From NCBI GenBank assembly GCA_900074885.1, contig FJUW01000020.1, positions 150,199 through 214,198 of the forward strand: a stretch of DNA of 64,000 bases, in the 5' to 3' direction. A model generated the notes under the pieces. The model had not been told where the DNA came from and did not search any database. It was given only the letters and a program-made list of their open reading frames with translations. A program made the translations under genes and the position numbers. Source of the stretch: Rhynchosporium graminicola (taxonomy: Eukaryota; Ascomycota; Leotiomycetes; Helotiales; Ploettnerulaceae). This document shows, in pieces, positions 12,665-22,773 of the stretch (within the stretch, counting starts at the first letter, position 1; the number at the start of each line of letters is the position of its first letter).

Positions 12665-14146
12665 TTATGAAAGATCTTCTTCATCTAGCTCTTGTTCCTC
12701 GAGCTCGGTTAATCCAAGAGCGAACTGTCTGATGTCCTCATCTCCATCCCCATCTCTGATAATCCTTTCAAATAATTTCGCAGCGCGTTCTCTCTGTTGT
12801 CCTCGAACCAATTGCCCCCGCTCATATTCGGCGACCCGTTGTCGATACAAAAATCGCAGCTCGGTGTTCTTGTCTAATCCGCTTAAGCCCCGGCTCTTTC
12901 TCGATGAATCAGCAATGTCGTCTTGCTCGTCCTGTTCAAGAGGCATTGTAGGTACACTGAGATCGCCAATATACAGTGCCAGCATACCTCGTAGTCTAAT
13001 CAAATTATGACTATCTGAGTAGGGAGGAATAGTCATGACCTCATCCAATTTCGCCGCGATCGCTTCAGATGCTACCAAAGCTGTCTGACGGACTTCATCT
13101 CTTTCCAACCAGCGCTTTTCGGCTCGTTTCTGACGCACCTTCTCTTTCCTCCTCTGATTCATCTCGAATATGTCTCCCTCGGTATCTTCTTCCTCGGATT
13201 CGTCACTATCCATACTCTCATCGCCACTCCCATCGTCTTCGTTGTCTTTTTTTTCTTGTTGAGCAACCTTTCTTAGTCCTTCTTTCTGTTCAATTTGGAC
13301 TCCGTATATCTCGCAGCCCACCATGGCCGGCCAGAAGTCCAAAGCACTTACACTCATCTGGTACTGCCTGTTGTAGGGAAACTCGAGTATCAAGCGCTCG
13401 TAATAGCTCTTTGCCAGATCCAATCCTTCTTTGCTTCCCCATCTCCTCTCGATTCCCGTATCCTCCTCGATTACAGATTCCTCCTCCACATCACTCTCGT
13501 CGTTGTCGTATGAGAATTTCTTCTTCTTATCCAGACTTCTCACTAACAGTCCTGCACCAATTTCCCAATAACCAGTTGACCTGATATCAATACCCCTCCC
13601 AGCAATTTGCATCCTCAACAGCATAGCCCACGCTCGACTTGCACGCTTTATGTCGCCCTCGCCTAGGCACCTATGGAGAATCGTTGTGAGAACACTAAGA
13701 TGCTGGTTTCTTAGCCACGGTCCGCGTTTCGATATCCCTTCATCTTCATATCCGTCCTCTTCCTTCGCTCCGGTCTCCTCCCTCTCGAGGCTCATATCCC
13801 CATCATTCCTTCTGCCACGTTCTCTTGCTTTCTTGTCCTGTGCCCCGAACTCCTGCGGCAGAGCCCTGTGCGGAAAGCCATTCACTTCTGGCAACGCCTC
13901 ATTCAGCTCCAAACCAGCCAGCTGATACTGCGCAATCTCGAGAGGCGTCAGGCTCAGTGGGTTCGTAGCCGCTGGAAGCGCCACGTCCCCATCTAAGGAG
14001 GATCTTTCATCATCGCTCGTTTCCTCACTAGTGCGCTGACGTTTGCGTTTCCTGACTGGTAGGTTCGAGAATTTCACACGAGAAGTTCTTGGTTGGGCAC
14101 TCTGAGTTATAGAAGAGGGCGCAAGAGGCAGGGCGAAAAGTGGCAT
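12665..14146 (-). CDS. RRN11: RNA polymerase I initiation factor Rrn11
   Basis: A single uninterrupted exon of 493 residues. It matches the Rrn11 family, a core factor subunit that helps recruit RNA polymerase I to the rDNA promoter in the nucleolus. Visible elements are a basic nuclear-localisation-like patch near residues 30-38, the family-typical LTPLEIAQYQLAGLELN start of the conserved region (about 65-80), an HLSVLTTILHRCLGEGDIKRASRAW helical repeat about 148-172, and an acidic run of Asp/Glu around 300-325. The length is close to that of yeast Rrn11 (about 500). The acidic C-terminus ends in EELDEEDLS-type sequence. The upstream gap to the acetyltransferase is 293 bases, so the two genes are in tandem but not obviously co-regulated. 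Confidence 0.85.
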   Translation of the reverse strand: MPLFALPLAPSSITQSAQPRTSRVKFSNLPVRKRKRQRTSEETSDDERSSLDGDVALPAATNPLSLTPLEIAQYQLAGLELNEALPEVNGFPHRALPQEFGAQDKKARERGRRNDGDMSLEREETGAKEEDGYEDEGISKRGPWLRNQHLSVLTTILHRCLGEGDIKRASRAWAMLLRMQIAGRGIDIRSTGYWEIGAGLLVRSLDKKKKFSYDNDESDVEEESVIEEDTGIERRWGSKEGLDLAKSYYERLILEFPYNRQYQMSVSALDFWPAMVGCEIYGVQIEQKEGLRKVAQQEKKDNEDDGSGDESMDSDESEEEDTEGDIFEMNQRRKEKVRQKRAEKRWLERDEVRQTALVASEAIAAKLDEVMTIPPYSDSHNLIRLRGMLALYIGDLSVPTMPLEQDEQDDIADSSRKSRGLSGLDKNTELRFLYRQRVAEYERGQLVRGQQRERAAKLFERIIRDGDGDEDIRQFALGLTELEEQELDEEDLS

Positions 14147-15556
14147 TGTGATTGGAATGTTACGTTGGGAGATTAAGTCCTCTTGGTGGTTCGAAGTACA
14201 ATAACTCAGGAAGGCTGTATGTCAGCCTCGCGGGTTGATGGTCTACCCCGTGAAGGTGGAGTGCGGAGTTTCCTTCCTACAAATTGAAGATCTGAAGCGT
14301 CCGAACTTTCTCCGTCCTCATCCTACAGCTGTCAACTTATCAAAAACATGAGATGAATGTTACAATAATTTGCGTCAGGTTACGGTGGCGATCCCTGCAC
14401 TCCAGGTCTTGCGCAGGCCTGAAGTGCGGGGTCATCCCAACACATCTTCAGCTTCATGCTGAACGAGAAAAGTACTGGTAGCTGCGCAAGAATCTCCAGT
14501 ACATGAGACCATACTTTCGATCAATTCCAAAAATGGAGTCCCGCAAGATCGGTAGCGTTCCGTAATAATGCAGTTGATAGGAAAAAGTCTGGTCTTACCG
14601 CAGCTTAACTCACCTTGGCTATGCATCGATCAAGAATGAGAAGCGATGGATAAATCGCAAGCTTAGGTTCACTTTCCAGGCGCTGCAATGACAGTATATC
14701 AGTTGCCTTTGGTGACTTGAATACCTGCTTGCCCATCTTTATTCCAGGATGAAGCGAGGCCCAATTCGGAATCACAACAAGGCGCTCTTGGCGGTTCTGA
14801 TATTGTACGTGGGATCTCGAGTGTCGGGAAATACGACGGCTTGAAGATCAGTCAGAATCACGCTAGCTCTTGTAGATGTGCATATCAGAGTCTCGGGTAG
14901 AAGACCAAATCGATAGAAAGACAAAGTGTGATAACCAGCTCCCTTCCTGTTAGCTCGGGACTCACCAATAGGTAGGTAGTCAGGTAAAGCAAATGTCCCA
15001 CGAAAGCGAAGTGTCCCATTTCAAATGTAAACCCTAATAAGTTGACAAGTATGAGGAATATGATAATAAAATTCCAAATTGATCTTTCGAGGTACCCATT
15101 CATATACTTTTATCTCGTCAATCCTTCATTTCTTCACACTACATGGCGTAAGAATGATACTCAAAAGATATCGATTTGAAAAGAAAGTTCTCTCTTCTCG
15201 CTTATTCCACTGGTACTTTTAAACTTTTATACTATAAACTCGATAATGTTCCTATCATCTAGATCTAGATAACTTACTTGCTGGTTTATAAAATAAGTCA
15301 ACGATCTCAGGAACCAAAATACACATATTCGGAAGTAGATATTCTACGAGTTTAAGCGAAAACTATCGATATGTCATGGAATTATACTAGTTTGAAACCC
15401 TATTTGACGCGGGATATTCGCTTTCTCCGACAACAGGTGAGCCCTGAACCGTTTGCAGGTGGGCGGGCTGCTATACATCGAAGCTATCCTATTCCAAGCT
15501 CTGACTATCAGGAAGACTATATGATAACAGACCTGTGTAACGCGATAGTAACATCA
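14147..15556. other. Intergenic, nothing recognised
   Basis: The right-hand half borders the 3' end of the pectate lyase gene. A minus-strand frame at 14885-15103 (72 codons) is strongly hydrophobic, but it has no homology that I recognise and sits in AT-rich DNA. The plus-strand frames at 15371-15982 are antisense shadows of the pectate lyase 3' region. Confidence 0.45.
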
Positions 15557-16833
15557 TCACTGACTGATAACATCAGACCCATAAATACACACCTTCCCGT
15601 CAGCACCCGAGGAAACTATAGAAGGCTCTGTTCCCTTGGTCACACCCTTGAAATTCGTGCAAATACTGGATACGTTGTGAACCCTGCTGTTTTTGATAAT
15701 AGCTAGGAAAAAACTTAGTATGGAGGATCAAACATGGAGAATGAGAGCATGGACTTACCAGTATCGCCAAAATTCCCGTTTACGCCAGCTAGTATTTCTC
15801 CATTGGTCGCCATGATATTGCTCATCTTGACGTGGCGATTAGTACTTTGGGCACAATTTCCGCATGCTCGATACAACTTTCCGAAGCCAATGACAGTGAA
15901 GTTAGAGACATCGAGAGTGCCTCCTCCGTTGTGCTGTAGAACCTTGTCCTGGGCATTGAAAGCTCCACTAGTATATTGTTAGCATTTGCTCCAACCAATG
16001 CCTCAGTATTACAACTCAAGATCTCCGTCAGACGGATTGATTAGAGGACGGTGCCTCGAAACTCAGAGTAGTAAAATGCCGTGAAAAATCGTTACGTACC
16101 CTCCGATAATCCTTGTAGTTTCACCAGCTGCCTGGTTCTTGATTGTAAAAGCATCCTCGCAAACTTCCGGCCACCATACATTGGTCAATGTGCATGCACC
16201 TTGGCAATGAATGCCCTCGCTTTGATTGGGGCCAATGATGACGTTCGAAATCGAACCACCATGCTCAATCTGAAAGACTGCCGCCTCATCCCCACGCTCT
16301 TGCTGGCCTGTACAAGGAGTGCCACGGTCGTACATGATCAGTTTTCCATCGAAAGATGCACCAGCTGCGATTGTCTGGGCGGCTTTTAAAATCGATGTTC
16401 CCGCGGATTTTGGGACTTTGCCTCCGGTGGTGGCGGTGCCATTTCCCATCGAGCGACCTGGAGTTGTCATGGGGGCATTTGGAGCTGAGCCTCCGCTGGT
16501 GGTGGTGCCATTGCCCTTAGAGACCCCGTGACCTGGATTGTGGTTTTTTGGAGGAGCGGTAGAACCTGATGAAGAGCCCTTGCCTCCGCCGGAGCCTCCG
16601 CCAGAGCCTCCGTTGGCGGTGTTGCCATTTCCCTTGGAGTTATCTTTTGGTTTGTGGTCTTTTGAAGGAGAGGTAGAACCTGATGAAGAGCCTTTGCCTT
16701 TGCCGGAGCCTCCGTTGCCGGTTTTGCTATTTCTCATGGAAGTATCTGTAGATGGTTTATTGTCTTGTGGAGGAGCGGCAGAAACTCCTAGAGCAAGAAT
16801 AAGAGCGAATATCTGAATGATAGATAATCTCAT
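15557..16833 (-). CDS. Secreted pectate lyase, family PL3, with long repeat linker
   Basis: Three exons, 16100-16833, 15759-15967 and 15557-15702, with introns of 132 and 56 nt, give 362 residues. The ATG at 16833 is preferred over 16884 because it places a clean signal peptide (residues 1-20, hydrophobic, ending VSAA) at the N-terminus. Residues about 145-362 form the PL3 beta-helix domain: ASFDGKL, then NQSEGIHCQGACTL, NVWWPEVCEDAFTIK (about 218-233), GGGAFNAQDKVLQHNGGGT, a FGKLYRACGNC motif and NFGDTAIIKNS. The conserved acidic and Cys positions are present. PL3 enzymes cleave de-esterified pectin by beta-elimination using Ca2+ and are common in plant-associated fungi. Residues about 21-140 are a Gly/Ser/Pro/Asn linker with an internal duplication (46-62 and 84-100). 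Typical PL3 proteins are about 240 residues and lack it. Confidence 0.93.
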
Positions 16834-17900
16834 ATTGAAAGTCACTTGGAAGTCCGATTCCAAACTGATCTTGTGGGATGACACCGAGTTTGAAAGAAAG
16901 TGTCCGATAACGAGGTCGAAGGAAAGAGAGTGACAGGAGAATGTGATGAGGGTTATTCAAACTGATGGAAAGACTGAACGAGGAATAGAGAAGTGTATTT
17001 GTAAAGATTGTCACATCACGCGAAAGAGTCCCTGGGGACCTAAAGGGCCATTTACTGAGTGTTGTCGTCTTCATCTCCACACTTTGGTTTACTATTGATT
17101 GACATTGATCAACGAGAAACGCGGCAAGTGGGGTGCCAAAAGTCAACACGGGACGAAGAAAGTTCTCGCTTAGCTTGTATTTCCTTATTTCTGTTTTACA
17201 AACTGACGTCTACCCTGCGCGATTGAGCATTACCAGTGTCTACAAACTTTCGGTAAGCTCTTCTTGAATGCCAATAGCGCATGAGCCAGCGCTTATTGTG
17301 ACACCACAAAATTATTTGACAGATTCATCCGACCTAATTTTTCATGCCGTCGTTTCAGCTCGCTTGCATACATGGCGCTAAGCCTAGTCCGTTCATGCGC
17401 TGTAGCCTGGACCAATTCGAGGAATCTACCTGTGAAGATTCGTCGCATGTAAGGCCTAGGCTAGTGACACGACTCAGCACACAATGCACTGTGATCAACG
17501 TCATTCACTGATCACAGATTATCTCACTTAGTAAGCAAAATCAGGAAAATATTACAAGACTCAGACCAGATATTACCGGTATTTCAACGTCACGAAAAAT
17601 TCTTTGGGAGCCTCATTCATTTGCATCCGGAATTAAGAGATAACCGCAGTTCTCTACTACTCTGTTTTATGCCGGACACGGGCTTTGTATGAATTCGATT
17701 GACATTGAAAATGGCCGGGAGTGGCTAGTGGAACTAAAGCGATCTCTATAGCAATAGCATCTTTATCAGTGCTGCTCGTTGTATTAAATACTACTGTCCA
17801 ATTCTCGGCCGAGTTCTAGCATCCCGGCAGCTCATGAAATCATGGGGCCTGAATGTACGGCGAGTAACACATAGACACCAGAAGCACTGTATATCCACGT
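16834..17900. other. Promoter region of the pectate lyase and 3' flank of the oxidoreductase
   Basis: No gene is recognised. Sequences matching the loose CreA carbon-repressor consensus (SYGGRG) occur in the pectate lyase upstream region near 17031 (CTGGGG) and 17128 (GTGGGG). Such short matches are common by chance and are noted only because pectinase genes are often carbon-repressed. Confidence 0.3.
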
Positions 17901-19521
17901 TCATTCCACCTTAATCACCAGCTTCTTACCACTGACACCGGCTTTCAGCCTGTCAAAGAGCGTCTGGGCTACGTCGATTCCACCTGGCACAAGCTCAACC
18001 CTCGGAGCAGGAACTATTGTTCCGTCTTCTAGAGCCTCTCGAAGAAAGTCATTGAACAGCCATTCTCCAATGTCAGCTTTATCAGAGCCATGTCTGAAAG
18101 CCATGGTCTGGGAAATCTGAAGGCCGTCTGGTTTGGCAATACTCTTTGGCCATTCATTCACCAGCACCAGCTTTCCACTGCCATTAGTACTCGAATATAA
18201 GACAACATTTGAGCTCTTCTGCGCTGTATCTTCCTCCGTGATCGTATCAAATCCGAGGCTGATAGGTGTGCCGGCTGCTGTTGCTGAAGCGACGATGTTG
18301 TCGACTACCGCGGGATCACGATAGTCAAACACTTCGAAGGCTCCGAGGGACTTCAGATATTGGTGATGAGATGGGCTCGCAGTAGCGAAAACCTTGAATC
18401 CCAACTTCTTTGCGATTTGGATTGCAGTAGTGCCTACTGATGAGCCTGCACCCCTGTAAGAATGGGTATCAGTAGTTGAATTGAAACTGAACCAAGATAT
18501 TTTGAAAAAGCAACAAGACATGTATATCTCAGAATATTTTTCAGCCCCTACCGAGATTACAAGAGAATAGGCATCCTCCAAACTTACCAGATTAGGAGTC
18601 CGGAATTTGGGACTATAATTGGGGAAGTAGGAAGCGGTATGCCAAGGTCTACAAACAGTGCCATTCCCGAGGTAGCCAGAGCCATTGGAAATACTGCCCC
18701 ATCTTCGAAATTCATGGAATCAGGGATCCTCGTGGTGGCAATACTCTTGAGAGTCGTAAAGGTTTGGAAAGCTCCGTGGTCGTTGTCTTGTATGTAAATA
18801 ACGCCAGCGAATCCGGTCACTGATGCCGAAGTGGCTAGGATCAGCATAGAACTAGTTTTTGTATGGCTGGATTAGTTGCCACAGACACAGTCATTTTAGC
18901 TTACCTCTGTCTCCAATCTTGAACTTTGTCACCGAGGACCCCGTTGCAGCAACAATGCCGCAAACATCGCTGCCAAGGACAACCGGATATGACTTGATCA
19001 AAAAGTCAAAGTCTTGCATTTTCCACTACAGCATCATCAGCAATGCTATTCTAGACGAAGAGTCTCACCGCGTCAAGAATCAAGGCAACGAGCCACACGT
19101 TCTTGGCGAGGGCAGATCCGAGTGTGGACGAATTTGTTTCCGACGAAGCGAGGACTTGTCTACTATGACAGATTCATCGAGTAATTGTGTAACTATAAAG
19201 TAATAATTTGCGAACAAGTCCATCACTTGGAATGGCTGGAATGATACTTCAAATCTTATCAAATAGTCCATGACTTTAGTAAGTCAAAATTCTGGGAGTC
19301 GCGGTTGCTCGCTTACCGGAGGTGAACTTGCATGGCCTCGAGAATGCAACCCCTGCGGTGAAATTGAATTGAGACGGGCTTACATCGGCTGGATTCACTG
19401 CAATAGCATGATTTCTAACGACAAGTTCCTTGTCCCCTGGAACTGGGATCGGTCGTGTGACTGTCGTGAGCCTGGCATATGGAGCCTCGACGATAGCAGC
19501 ATAGTTGGTCTCGGTCGACAT
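17901..19521 (-). CDS. Zinc-binding dehydrogenase-like oxidoreductase (MDR superfamily)
   Basis: Four exons, 19384-19521, 18905-19025, 18588-18834 and 17901-18453, give 352 residues. An alternative start at 19596 would add 25. The N-terminal GroES-like fold shows VVRNHAIAVNPADW (the last Trp created by the first splice), PVVLGSDVCGIVA (about 57-69) and TKFKIGDR. The Rossmann part has the nucleotide-binding motif WGAGSSVGTTAIQIAK, with the second Gly run typical of the CipB/enoyl-reductase-like branch, then ATASPSHHQYLKSLGA and the C-terminal KLVIKVE. The catalytic Zn ligands are not evident, as in that branch. It is probably an NAD(P)H-dependent oxidoreductase of unknown substrate. The first intron is 358 nt, long for this genome; the others are 70 and 134 nt. 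Confidence 0.83.
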
Positions 19522-20391
19522 GACTTGGATTTTCTTTTCTGATTGTGTTCCACGTTGATACAAGGAGATGGTGTGAAGTTGATTCGGAGCCGTCATATTT
19601 CTATGTAATCGTGAGAGGAAGGTTGTGCTGGTCTGCGAGGTGGACGTAAAATCCGATGCTGATTAATCGCGCAGCTTTATGTTACATCGCGATCGAAATA
19701 AGAAGGAGCCGTCCACCATTTATTATGTCATCCCGCAGAAATAATGTGTTGACGCTCCCGATCTCACACATAGTAGCTCCTTTGTTGGCCACAGGTGCCT
19801 TGAATTTGTATGATTCCCGTTTGATCATGTATGGATCGGCGTTAGTTAATCGGATTATCGACCAATCGTCAATTTCAAAGCAATCAGGAGATGATAATTA
19901 TCTCTAGGCAGGCTTATGTCCCTTATCGCCATGAAATTTTCAAAGCTCATAAGGCGGCATTATGGACTGGTATAGGAGAAAGTACACCAGTAAAGGACAA
20001 ATTTTCACCATTTCGGCTCGAGTTGTCCATGGCTGGTGCGGGGTCAACAATGCAAGCGAGGCATCTGTACCTAGGAGAGAGAAATCTTGACCCACCTGTC
20101 GATTCCGAAAAAAGTGGCCGATTTTGAGGAATCAGGTAGCAATTCAATACCAGAGAAGATATAGGACCAGTTCGTGAACTCACTGCCTTCTTCAAGCAAA
20201 AGTATTGCAATGCTTTCTTGACATTTCCATGATCGTCAAGTGAAGTTCTGCGTTGTATTTACTTGATCTATCCAGACTAGCATTTCCATTACTCCAAATA
20301 TGAAGCTTATCAAAGAAGTACCACTCAAATAGACCCCGCCAACTTCTCGTCAAAGGCTTTCATCGATCGTGTAGGCCTTCATTCTCTTCCT
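19522..20391. other. Intergenic between oxidoreductase promoter and bHLH remnant
   Basis: No gene is recognised. The first 75 bases would be coding if the upstream oxidoreductase start at 19596 is used. Small frames on both strands have no domain. Confidence 0.45.
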
Positions 20392-20609
20392 CTACCTCGT
20401 CAAATCTGTTTCCAATTTTCGAGTGCAGTCAATGGCCAGGACCAACACTTCGGCCTTGCTGACTCTCTGCTCTTTACCTTTCTTGGTAACACCATCAACA
20501 ATGCCTTGAACTGGCTGTTAAACCGGCTACGGTACTGCTTCCCGACTTGGGTATGGCTCAGATGAGTATGTTTTGATAGCGAACTCGGACTTCGCGAAGA
20601 CGTAGATGA
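20392..20609 (-). pseudogene. Remnant of a bHLH transcription factor gene
   Basis: On the minus strand one frame from about 20609 reads a Ser-rich lead, then SHTQVGKQYRSRFNSQFKALL, which is the basic region and helix 1 of a helix-loop-helix protein with the expected His/Arg-rich DNA-contact pattern. In the next frame the loop and helix 2 follow: DGVTKKGKEQRVSKAEVLVLAI and RKLE, then a stop at 20392-20394. The two halves are joined only by a frame change near 20490. No start codon or upstream domain can be connected. It resembles fungal bHLH factors in which SKAEVLVLA begins helix 2. This is a decayed fragment, or less likely a gene with an unusual intron that I cannot see. Confidence 0.65.
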
Positions 20610-22773
20610 ATTTAAGGACCTACTTCTCGCAGTCTGTGGGGTGGAATTTGAGCGTAATATTTGTCCTGATTAGTTTACTTTAGCTACCAACGCGCTCGCT
20701 CCTTGCTTGATTTTCAGCCTTTTTCTGAGCCTGATACTTTGATTTGATGGTCTACCGCGTGACGACCTCTTATAACTGAGTGTCTGTAGACCCGGAGGCT
20801 AAAACAGTTGAGGTTCTGCATCTCGAGAATAAATTGCTGAAATATATATTGAAACTGGTCATTCTGGATTACAATTGGCGGCCGCCCGGGCAATAAGGCC
20901 ACTTCCCAACCTCTTTGTACTGGGTTGCATGGCCGAGTCTGCTTCAATGTGATGCAGATTTAAGAGGTTCCGAAAAAAAAACTCTTGAAATTTTATAGAT
21001 TCTGGTGTCATATCTGGTGTCATAATACAATCGACTGTCTGTTCTCAAATACCTTAATTGCTGACCAGGCAGACCAGCGGAAGGATTTTCCGTGTCTTGT
21101 AAACCGCTCCTGAATGCCGATCAGATCTATTACCGCGAATTTGAGACGGCGTGGAGCAAACCTCGTGTTGCCACCTGCGTCGACTGCTGTCATAATCTGA
21201 TATGCACAAGCAATTTTCGTGTAGTCAGCATACGATTCGTGCCCATATTCTTAGATCGAAAATAAATAGTAGGAATTGGTGCTTCAGAGTTCTACTTCAA
21301 GTAACGCTATAGCCTAGAAGGTAAGATTACATTTTGTATAGAAATGGTTCAAACCTCTAGATAGTATCCCCGATTGGTCCACCAGGCAAGGCATCAGGCA
21401 TAGGCCAAAGAGAATTATGCGGAACCACCGCTCTAACTCCAGATTCACCGAAGGAACATGAACGCTTGCCATTAAAGTAAAGACGAGAAGAATGCTACAG
21501 AATTGCATCTGTACTAGCGATTGAGAGTATGAATGTAAAATCGGTCAGAATCGATAACGAAGGGTCGAAATACTCGGTAGGAGCGAGGTGACTTCTGTAT
21601 ATCAAGTCGTTAACTATATCGATTGTTTCTGCGAGCATTATCTCTATCACACAGGCAGCGAGATCGTCGAGATCTAAAGACTCTACCCATCCTGCCCATA
21701 CAGAATTCTCATCCTGCTCCATACGCAAACCACACATTATGAAGTCCCTCGATCTGCACCAAAACAGAAAACTACTCCGAGGCTCCACTATCTAAATTTG
21801 CCAAAATCATAACTTCAATCCTCACCTAATCCTAACCTTCACAACCCTGCTCGCAGGCTCGCAACTGGTTCTTAATCCTAACCTCTAGCTACAAGATACC
21901 GTAAAAGTAAAGCCATCCGTGCACAGGCCTAAAAAGACAACATGTCGGATGCCATGAAAATTACCCGAATTCGTCAGTTCTTTTTCGGATATGAGGTGGA
22001 AGAAATATGCAGACCTTCCTAGGTATCCTACAACCTAAGATATAGCCGTGGAACTTTTTCTCGTCTTTAGTTGCAGGACCGTGCATTGGCCGCTGGGATG
22101 AAGTCCAAATGAGCACGACAGAAAGTCAAGCAAGGCTTCTAAACAAACGACGAAATTTTCATATCCAATACCTACCTAGCCAGTGCATTTTCCGGCTTCT
22201 ACATCCTCACCCAACTGAACACGAAGAGGAAACTCGTTATTACAAGTCTTGCCTTCAAGTTGACGGAAGCGCGCAAAAGATATCTTTATATGACTCGACT
22301 TTATCAAAGGTGACGCCTGCTTAGATTGAACTGTCAAATGGATAAAAGCCGCAGATAATCAATAGCGATCGTTGCCCGCGCCTCGAGTTGCTACATTTCC
22401 GGCACTGGGCTTCCAGGGTTCTTCGTCTCGGCCTGGCTTATCGCCTCGATTCATGGCTCCAAACAAACAAACAAACACGTTCCGCAGGGTTTGTATCACA
22501 TGGGGGTGGAAATAAAATGTGTAAAAGAACGGGATCAAGATGAATGTGCTTGTAAGGAAGATGCTGGCCTCTGATTAAATGTAAAAAGGCTCACGAATGT
22601 AAGTGGTCATCCCCGAAAGAGAGCGAGAGCAGTAGCAGAATTTACGCTCAATACACCGAAAGCAAACCTGAGCAATCCAAACTCCAGCCTGGGTATATTC
22701 CGATGTGAAAATGCACCAAAAACAAGAAAGATCAAGGCCTCGTTATCCATTTTTGCATCCAAAGAATTGAAAA
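20610..22773. other. Intergenic, doubtful small ORFs only
   Basis: Minus-strand frames at 21495-21788 (97 codons) and 21314-21508 (64 codons) overlap in different frames. The latter starts with a signal-peptide-like hydrophobic stretch. Neither shows a recognisable domain. A short (AAAC) repeat lies at about 22461-22476. The last few hundred bases should contain the 3' UTR of the gene ending at 22774. Confidence 0.4.

Noticed and set aside
13069..13584. Plus-strand frame of 171 codons inside the Rrn11 gene
   Set aside because: It is the antisense of a real gene. Its composition (Ser/Pro/Arg/Leu) follows from the coding strand, and it has no domain.
16081..16816. Plus-strand frames rich in Pro, Glu and Val over the pectate lyase
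   Set aside because: They are mirror images of the Gly/Ser/Pro linker and of the PL3 domain on the minus strand.
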